DNA of 10,647 bases from Actinomycetota bacterium. Lineage in GTDB: Bacteria > Actinomycetota > UBA4738. This document shows positions 6,074 to 10,647 of the stretch, in pieces. The notes beneath the pieces were generated by a model, which saw only the letters and a program-made list of their open reading frames with translations, had not been told where the DNA came from and did no database searches. Location of the stretch: the NCBI GenBank assembly GCA_005888465.1, contig VAYJ01000062.1, forward strand, positions 1 through 10,647. Reading direction: 5' to 3'. Both the position numbers and the translations under genes were made by a program. Position 1 is the first letter of the stretch, and every line of letters begins with the position of its first letter.

Positions 6074-6323
6074 GGTGATCGTGGAGGAGGCGGCGGAGGA
6101 GCCGCCGGGCGGGGAACCGGCGGAGCGGCCTGCCTGCGCGTTCTCGTTGTGCCCGATCTGCATGGCGCTCACGGCGGTCGGAGATGCTCGGCCGGACATC
6201 ATCGAGCATCTCCTGGCGGCGAGCCGTGAGGCGCTCTTGGCGCTTCGCTCGATCATCGACGCGCGCCTGGACGGGCCGCCCGGCGAGCGGCCGACCCGGC
6301 TCGAGCGCCTCACGATCGACTGA
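6066..6323 (+). CDS. Small acidic protein with a C-x4-C-x2-C cluster (DUF5304-like)
   Basis: An 85-aa protein with an acidic, low-complexity N-terminus (1-20, rich in E and P), a cysteine cluster C24-x4-C29-x2-C32 in the context ACAFSLCPICMAL, and a C-terminal amphipathic helix with Leu/Ile spacing at about 43-67. The cluster resembles a metal-binding knuckle but has only three cysteines and no nearby histidine, so a fourth ligand would need to come from a partner or dimer. The location between an ArsA-like ATPase and a ROK glucokinase recalls Streptomyces SCO2127, the gene before glkA (SCO2126), reported to influence glucose repression; that link is from memory and by position. Translation is coupled to the ATPase gene by an 8-nt overlap and driven by a consensus Shine-Dalgarno. 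Function unknown. Confidence 0.8.
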   Translation: MAEVIVEEAAEEPPGGEPAERPACAFSLCPICMALTAVGDARPDIIEHLLAASREALLALRSIIDARLDGPPGERPTRLERLTID

Positions 6324-6337
6324 CCCGCGCTCACCCG

Positions 6338-7312
6338 ATGCCCGGCACGCTCGTGATCGGCGCCGACGTGGGCGGGACGAAGGTGGCCACGCTCGCCGTC
6401 GACGTCACGTCGGGCGCGGTCGCGGGCCGTCGCGTCGTACCGACGCCTGCGTCCGACGCCGAAGCGACGGTCGCGGCGATCGTGGACGCGGTGTCGGCGG
6501 TCCTTCGCGAGCACCCCGACGCCGTCGCGGTCGGCGTCGGCGCCTCGGGGCTCGCCGACCGGAAGGGCGTGCTGCACTTCTCGCCGAACGTCGCGTGGCG
6601 CGACCTGCCGCTCGCCGCCCGCATCCAGGAGGTGGTCGGGCGACCGACAGTGGTGGAGAACGACGCGAGCGCCGCGGCGTGGGGCGAGTTCCGGTTCGGC
6701 GCGGGCCGCGGCGCGAGCGAGGTGCTCGTCGTGACCGTCGGCACCGGCATCGGCGGCGGGATCATCGTTGGCGGCGAGCTCCTTCGAGGGACGAACGGCT
6801 TCGCCGCGGAGATCGGCCATGTGATCGTCGAGCCTGGCGGTCCGCGGTGCGGGTGCGGGAACCTCGGGTGCTGGGAGCAGGTAGCGTCGGGCCGAGCGAT
6901 CGACCGGCTCGGGCGGGAAGCGGCCGGGCGTGACCCGTCGGGCGCGATCGCGCGCCTCGCCGGCAGTGACGCATCCGCCGTCACGGGCGCGGCCGTTACG
7001 GAGGCCGCCCGCGCCGGCGACGACTCGGCGATCGCGATCCTGGCCGAGGTCGGCCGTCGACTTGGCGAGGGGATCGCGGGGCTCATCAATACCTTGGACC
7101 CCGAGCTGGTCGTGGTCGGCGGTGGAGCGATGGCGGCGGGTGACCTGCTCCTCGAGCCGGCCCGGGCCGCGTGCACCGGCGCGACCGAGGGTCGCGAACA
7201 CCGGCCCAAGGTGCCGCTTGTCGCCGCCTCGCTCGGCACGGACGCCGGCGCGGTCGGCGCCGCCGACCTCGCCTACCGTCGCGCGATCCTCACCGATCGG
7301 CCGGGCTCGTGA
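6338..7312 (+). CDS. glk: ROK-family glucokinase
   Basis: A 324-aa ROK kinase expected to phosphorylate glucose with ATP in the cytosol, feeding glycolysis. The phosphate-binding motif GADVGGTK is at 8-15 and the catalytic Asp109 lies in VENDASAAAWGE (106-117). The second phosphate motif is TVGTGIGGG (133-141). The ROK zinc site uses H161 in EIGH (158-161) and C171, C173 and C178 in CGCGNLGCWEQ; these mark sugar kinases of the Streptomyces GlkA type. DPELVVVGGG near the C-terminus is the adenosine motif. There is no helix-turn-helix N-terminus, so this is a kinase rather than a ROK repressor. The gene begins 14 nt after the small Cys-cluster gene with no good Shine-Dalgarno or -10 box, so it probably depends on translation from upstream. 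Its stop overlaps the next start in GTGA. Confidence 0.92.
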   Translation: MPGTLVIGADVGGTKVATLAVDVTSGAVAGRRVVPTPASDAEATVAAIVDAVSAVLREHPDAVAVGVGASGLADRKGVLHFSPNVAWRDLPLAARIQEVVGRPTVVENDASAAAWGEFRFGAGRGASEVLVVTVGTGIGGGIIVGGELLRGTNGFAAEIGHVIVEPGGPRCGCGNLGCWEQVASGRAIDRLGREAAGRDPSGAIARLAGSDASAVTGAAVTEAARAGDDSAIAILAEVGRRLGEGIAGLINTLDPELVVVGGGAMAAGDLLLEPARAACTGATEGREHRPKVPLVAASLGTDAGAVGAADLAYRRAILTDRPGS

Positions 7313-8217
7313 GCCGGGCGATCGGGGTCGGGCTGATCCTCCCGATCTTCTCCGGTGACGCGTCGAAGGTCCTGCAGGCAGCGCGGGACGCCGAGCGGCT
7401 CGGATTCGACGGCGTCTTCGCCTACGACCATTTCTTCCCGCCGGGCGGCCCGCCCGACCGCCCCGCGCTCGAGGCGTTCGCATGCCTGGGCGCGGTCGCC
7501 GCGTGCACTGAGCGAGTCGCGATCGGGACGCTCGTGACCCGCGCCGTCCTTCGGCCTCCAGGGCTGCTCGCCAAGATGGCCGCGACGCTGGACCTGGTGA
7601 GCGGCGGCCGGATGATCCTCGGGATGGGGTCGGGGGACGCGATCGACGCGGGGGAGCAGCGCGCCATCGGCATGCGTTCGCTCGGCCTCGAAGAGCGCCG
7701 CGTGCATCTCGCGGAGACGACGGCGGCCCTCAAGGCGCTATTTCGCGGCGATGCCTACGAGGGCGGGACGATGGTCCCGCCGCTCAGGGGCCCGCTCCTC
7801 CCGGCGCCGAACCGCCCGGTCGGGCCACCCGTGTGGCTCGGCGGCCGGAGCGACGAGGTGGTGCGGATCGCCGGTAGCCTCGCGGACGGGTGGAACGGCT
7901 GGGGGCTGGACGAGCCGTCGTTCCGACGGAAGGCCGAGCTGCTCGCCGAGGAGGCGGGCCGCAACGGCCGCGACGCCGAGGCGACGTGGGCGGGCATCTC
8001 GCTCGTGGGCGTGGACGACGTCGAGACGGCGGCAATGCTCGAGGAGCGGCGCGCGGCAGGGATGCCGGAGCCAGCGTGGACGGGGAGCGCCATTGGATTC
8101 GTGGAGCACCTGCGCCGTCTGGCCTCGGCGGGCGCTACGTGGGCGATCGTCGTGCTCGCCGGCCGTCCCGGGCGCCGCGAGCTGATCGCCGAGCGCGTCC
8201 TGCCCGCGCTCGGTTAG
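7309..8217 (+). CDS. Luciferase-like (LLM class) flavin/F420-dependent oxidoreductase
   Basis: A 302-aa TIM-barrel oxidoreductase of the bacterial luciferase-like superfamily, which uses FMN or, commonly in actinobacteria, coenzyme F420. Family marks are the first strand IGVGLILPIFSGD, FDGVFAYDHFFP at about 34-45, the VAIGTLVTRAVLRPPGLLAKMAATLDLVSGGR block (typical of this class) followed by LGMGSGD, and PPVWLGGRSDEVVRIAGSLADGWN in the second half, where cofactor phosphate contacts usually lie. The substrate is unknown, and F420 rather than FMN is inferred from lineage. The start is GTG 7309, which overlaps the glucokinase stop as GTGA and implies translational coupling. It is the last gene of the operon; its TAG overlaps the TAA of the convergent metabolic gene by 4 nt. 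Why it is cotranscribed with a glucokinase is not evident. Confidence 0.88.
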   Translation: MSRAIGVGLILPIFSGDASKVLQAARDAERLGFDGVFAYDHFFPPGGPPDRPALEAFACLGAVAACTERVAIGTLVTRAVLRPPGLLAKMAATLDLVSGGRMILGMGSGDAIDAGEQRAIGMRSLGLEERRVHLAETTAALKALFRGDAYEGGTMVPPLRGPLLPAPNRPVGPPVWLGGRSDEVVRIAGSLADGWNGWGLDEPSFRRKAELLAEEAGRNGRDAEATWAGISLVGVDDVETAAMLEERRAAGMPEPAWTGSAIGFVEHLRRLASAGATWAIVVLAGRPGRRELIAERVLPALG

Positions 8218-10046
8218 GCGCGACGGAGCGTCTCGACGAGCTCCGCCGCGATGTCGAATCGCCCGAACTGCGGCATCAGGTAGACGCCGGCCGCCGCGCC
8301 GCGAAGCTCATGCGCCAGCTCCCGGGCGAGCTCCAGCCCGATCCGCTCGCCCGAGGCGCCCGCGGCGCGCAGGCGATCACGGATCTCCTCCGGGATCGAT
8401 ACGCCCGGCACCTCGTTGTGCAGGAACTCGGCGTGGCGGCCGCTCGCGAGCGGCAGGAGCCCGGCGAGGATCGGGAGCGTGAGCGCGCCGTGCCGAGCCT
8501 CGAACGCGGCGCGAACCCGCTCCAGCGGCTCGGCCGAGAAGACGGGTTGGGAGAGGGCGAACGCGGCACCCGCGTCGATCTTTCGTCGCAGCACGCGGCA
8601 CTCCCGCTCGAGGTCCGGCGCGGCGGGATTGAGCGCGCAGCCGACCACGAAGCTCGTGGGCTCGCCGATCGATGCGCCGGCATGATCGCGGCCGCGATTG
8701 AACGAGCCCGTGATCAGCGAGATCAGCCCCGTCGGCGCCACGTCGACCGTGTCGGTGCCGCCCGGGTAGTCGCCCACCTCCATCGGGTCGCCCAGGCAGA
8801 CGAAGAGGTCGCGGATGCCGAGGGCGTGGACGGCGAGCAGGTCGCCCTGCAGGCGCAGCAGGTTCCGTCCGCGGGTGGGGAAGTGCAGCACCGTCTCGAT
8901 GCCCACCTGCTCCTGGATCAGGCGGCAGGCCGCCCACGGGCTCATGCGCATCCGGGCCATCGGGCTGTCGGCCACGTCGATCACGTCGGCGCCGGTCTCC
9001 GCGAGTGTCTCCGCCCCGGCCAGCATGCCGGCCGTCGAGAACCCCCGCGGGGGATCGAGCTCCACGGCGATCACGAAGCGGCCCTCGGCGAGCTTCGCCG
9101 ACAGCTCGGTGCCCTTCGAAGCGAGGTCGGGCGCTTCCTCGATCGTCGGGGACGGCCCGACCTGGACCACGGGCGCCCTCGGCTCACGCAGCGCCCTGGC
9201 CATCGCCCGGACGTGGGCGGGTCCCGTGCCGCAGCAGCCCCCGATCACGCTCACCCCTTCGGCGAGCAGCAGGCGGGCGTTCTCGGCGAAGTAATCCGGC
9301 GTCGCGGGGTAGAGGAACCGGCCGCCCACCTGCTGTGGTCCGCCGGCGTTCGGTCGTGCGATGAGCGGCACCCTCCCGAGGGCCGGGCGCATCGCGCGGA
9401 TGACGCGAAGCGCCTGCGCGGGGCCGTGGCCGCAGTTAACGCCGATCGCATCCGGGCCGAGCTTCACCAGGCGCTCGGCGACCTGCTCCGGGGAGTCGTC
9501 AAGGAACGTGCGGTCGTCGGCGGTGAGGGTGATCGTGACCGCGACCGCCAGGTCGCAGACCTCGCGGGCGGCCGCGACGGCCTGTTCGATCTCCGCGAGG
9601 TCGGACTGCGTCTCGATCAGCACGAGGTCGACGCCCGCCCCAGCGAGGGCGGCGATCTGCTCGGCGAATGCGTCGAACGCCTCCGCAGGGCGCACGCGCC
9701 CGTACGGCGCGAGCCGAACGCGGAGCGGCCCCACCGAGCCCGCAACCAGCACGCCAGCGGCGCGGGCGATGTCCACCCCGCGCGCGCAGAGCTCGCCCGA
9801 CCGGTCCGCCATGCCGCGGCGGCGGAGCGCGAACCGGTTCGCGCCGAAGGTGTTGGAGAGGATCATGGCGGCCCCGGCCTCGACGAAGGCGCGGTGCACG
9901 CTCGCCACGATGGCCGGATCGTCGGCGTTCAGGGCCTCGAAGCACGCGCCCACCGGGACGCCGCGCTCGACGAGCGCGGTGCCCATGCCGCCGTCGGTGA
10001 GGAGAGGACCGCGGTCGAGGAACGTCACGAGCTCGAGGCCGTTCAC
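8214..10046 (-). CDS. Bifunctional homocysteine S-methyltransferase / methylenetetrahydrofolate reductase
   Basis: A 610-aa fusion of the YitJ type. Residues 1-290 are a homocysteine methyltransferase barrel with LLTDGGMGTAL (15-25), the zinc ligands C205 (GVNCGHGP) and C271-C272 (GGCCGTGPAHVR), and SNTFGANR (64-71). Residues of about 310-610 are a MetF-like flavin barrel with FVIAVELDPPRG (324-335; E329 matches the catalytic Glu of E. coli MetF), GADVIDVADSP, a LFVCLGDP folate-binding turn, FVVGCALNP, and SQPVF. The protein would reduce 5,10-methylene-THF and supply methionine or recycle homocysteine; whether the first domain uses methyl-THF, SAM or S-methylmethionine is unknown. No cobalamin-binding module is present. 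The start is GTG 10046; a GACAAT box lies 9 nt upstream. The fusion is complete, with no frame break. Confidence 0.9.
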   Translation of the reverse strand: MNGLELVTFLDRGPLLTDGGMGTALVERGVPVGACFEALNADDPAIVASVHRAFVEAGAAMILSNTFGANRFALRRRGMADRSGELCARGVDIARAAGVLVAGSVGPLRVRLAPYGRVRPAEAFDAFAEQIAALAGAGVDLVLIETQSDLAEIEQAVAAAREVCDLAVAVTITLTADDRTFLDDSPEQVAERLVKLGPDAIGVNCGHGPAQALRVIRAMRPALGRVPLIARPNAGGPQQVGGRFLYPATPDYFAENARLLLAEGVSVIGGCCGTGPAHVRAMARALREPRAPVVQVGPSPTIEEAPDLASKGTELSAKLAEGRFVIAVELDPPRGFSTAGMLAGAETLAETGADVIDVADSPMARMRMSPWAACRLIQEQVGIETVLHFPTRGRNLLRLQGDLLAVHALGIRDLFVCLGDPMEVGDYPGGTDTVDVAPTGLISLITGSFNRGRDHAGASIGEPTSFVVGCALNPAAPDLERECRVLRRKIDAGAAFALSQPVFSAEPLERVRAAFEARHGALTLPILAGLLPLASGRHAEFLHNEVPGVSIPEEIRDRLRAAGASGERIGLELARELAHELRGAAAGVYLMPQFGRFDIAAELVETLRRA

Positions 10047-10272
10047 GTGCGACCGATTGTCCCAGAGTCGTTCAGCGAGGGAAGGCGAACGCGCCGATCT
10101 TGCTCTTGTTCTCCTCGCGGAACCGGACCGCCCGGCGGGCTCAGGCCGCCCACGGCGGCGGTCGATACCTGTTCAGAGGCTCGCCTTCGTGCGAGCGCGC
10201 CCGCCGGCCGGGCAGCCTGGAGGCAGAGAGATCGACGGGTTCGGGTCACGACGCCCACGGGTCCTCATCGGC
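10047..10272. other. Intergenic stretch with possible decayed coding sequence
   Basis: No intact gene is recognised in these 226 bp. A GC hairpin (GCCGCC-CAC-GGCGGC, 10145-10159) lacks a T-run, so it is not a standard terminator. On the minus strand, codons ending at a TGA (10074-10072) read AVRFREENKSKIGAFAFPR, with G/C-rich third positions typical of real genes, but an in-frame TGA lies just upstream and there is no start codon. On the plus strand the reading frame is open into the response-regulator fragment. The stretch may hold remains of one or two genes. Confidence 0.4.
10056..10061 (-). promoter_or_regulatory. Possible -10 box of the homocysteine methyltransferase/MTHFR gene
   Basis: The minus strand reads TGGGACAAT, then 9 nt, then GTG at 10046. 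GACAAT matches the -10 pattern except for the first T, and the spacing is slightly longer than at the other leaderless-type starts here. No Shine-Dalgarno precedes the GTG. Confidence 0.3.
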
Positions 10273-10509
10273 GTGGCCGTCACGCGCTACGTCAAGGAGC
10301 GGAGCCCGAACACCCAGGTCGTGCTCTTCACCGCGTACGACGAGATGTCGCTCAGCCTGGACGCCACCGAGGCCGGCGTGTTCGCGTTCCTGGTCAAGGG
10401 CTGCTCGCCGTCGCTGATCCTGCAAGCACTCTCGGGCGCGTGGGATGAGAAGCAAAGGCGGGACCAGGAAGACTCGCAGGTCGCGCACCCCCCGACGGGC
10501 ACCGGATAG
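10273..10509 (+). pseudogene. Truncated response-regulator receiver domain (C-terminal half)
   Basis: The 78 codons encode the second half of a CheY-like receiver: VTRYVKERSPNTQVVLFTAY (helix 3 and strand 4 with the conserved Thr), then TEAGVFAFLVKGCSPSLILQAL (strand 5 with the conserved Lys and the last helix). The first half, with the acidic pocket and phosphoacceptor Asp, is missing, so phosphotransfer is impossible. Upstream in the same frame, RRPRVLI resembles a receiver's first strand, directly abutting GVAVTRYV where GxEVTR would normally follow about 50 residues later; this suggests an in-frame internal deletion. The GTG at 10273 is the nearest start but has no ribosome binding site; GTG at 10189 would add 28 residues. 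No output domain follows. Codon bias is still gene-like, so the loss may be recent, or the short product may still be made. Confidence 0.6.
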
Positions 10510-10535
10510 CGAGCCCAATTCGTCGCAAACTGCGG

Positions 10536-10541
10536 TAGCCT
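10536..10541 (+). promoter_or_regulatory. -10 box, leaderless-type promoter of the last gene
   Basis: GGTAGCCT places TAGCCT 7 nt before the ATG at 10549, the same geometry as before the whiB-like and phosphoesterase genes. No Shine-Dalgarno and no clear -35 are seen. Confidence 0.5.
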
Positions 10542-10548
10542 CGCAGGC

Positions 10549-10647
10549 ATGGGGATCAAGGACCTCGGCCTCGGCACGGCCGCCCCACCCGTCCAGGAGG
10601 CCCCCGGCCAGTCGCATCCGGTCATCCGAACCAGCTCACTCACCAAG
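10549..10647 (+). CDS. N-terminus of a gene leaving the window on the right; possible ABC-transporter ATPase
   Basis: 33 codons are visible without a stop. A 20-odd-residue polar, Pro/Gly-rich lead is followed by HPVIRTSSLTK, which resembles the first strand of ABC-transporter ATP-binding subunits (pattern VI-x-x-x-x-LTK, normally followed by an aromatic residue that stacks on ATP, then the Walker A about 30 residues on). Those diagnostic motifs lie outside the window, so the family is a guess. The start is supported by a TAGCCT box 7 nt upstream and by G/C-rich third positions. A separate minus-strand open frame covers the same bases but has no recognisable content. Confidence 0.45.
   Translation, partial: MGIKDLGLGTAAPPVQEAPGQSHPVIRTSSLTK

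Noticed and set aside
4700..7483. A 927-codon open frame on the minus strand opposite the ArsA-glk operon
   Set aside because: Its translation is Arg/His/Gly/Pro-rich and low in complexity, with no recognisable domain, while the plus strand holds well-conserved genes. Long antisense frames are expected in DNA this GC-rich.
10145..10159. GC-rich hairpin as an intrinsic terminator
   Set aside because: The stem is only 6 bp and no T-run follows on either strand. Such short inverted repeats are common by chance at this GC content.
7890..10448. An 852-codon plus-strand open frame opposite the homocysteine methyltransferase/MTHFR gene
   Set aside because: No domain is seen and the composition is typical of a shadow frame. 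The minus-strand gene is complete, with all catalytic motifs. Its last part is also out of frame with the receiver fragment.
1..10647. Transposase, phage, CRISPR, toxin-antitoxin or defence genes
   Set aside because: No such coding motifs, repeat arrays or terminal inverted repeats were recognised. The lone GNAT gene has no antitoxin partner, and gene composition looks even throughout.

Overview
The window is compact, very GC-rich DNA from what looks like an uncultured or deep-branching actinobacterium (Actinomycetota). The evidence is a WhiB-type Fe-S regulator, a PimB-like phosphatidylinositol mannoside glycosyltransferase, an F420-type luciferase-like oxidoreductase, strongly G/C-biased third codon positions, and many genes that appear to be transcribed without a leader. 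The exact lineage cannot be read from the sequence.

Left part (1-2311): a whiB-like gene on the minus strand, followed by a leaderless-type promoter for a gene running off the left edge. Divergent from it on the plus strand are a PimB-like GT4 glycosyltransferase, which seems to use an ACG start codon, and a BadH-like short-chain dehydrogenase. Middle (2308-4814): a HAD hydrolase (-) faces a metallophosphoesterase (+) across 25 bp that carry two overlapping -10 boxes. The phosphoesterase is followed by an SRPBCC protein resembling M. tuberculosis TB16.3, which converges on a GNAT acetyltransferase (-). Main operon (4850-8217, +): a cysteine-free ArsA/GET3-like ATPase with a C-terminal HSP20-like domain, a small Cys-cluster protein overlapping it by 8 nt, a ROK glucokinase, and a luciferase-like oxidoreductase overlapping the kinase by 4 nt. 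Right part: a fused homocysteine methyltransferase/methylenetetrahydrofolate reductase (-), a degraded stretch with a response-regulator fragment lacking its phosphoacceptor half, and the leaderless start of a gene that may encode an ABC-transporter ATPase.

The set PimB + SRPBCC + ArsA-like ATPase + small Cys protein + ROK glucokinase resembles neighbourhoods I recall from Mycobacterium (around Rv2184c-Rv2188c) and Streptomyces (around SCO2126-SCO2127). This looks like an old actinobacterial block into which SDR, HAD, phosphoesterase and GNAT genes have been placed. I found no mobile element, CRISPR array, tRNA or rRNA. The most interesting signals are the repeated TAnnnT-N7/8-start-codon architecture, the overlapping divergent -10 boxes at 3051-3060, three convergent gene pairs that each overlap by exactly 4 nt, the ACG start, and the ArsA/Cys-protein/SRPBCC grouping of unknown function.
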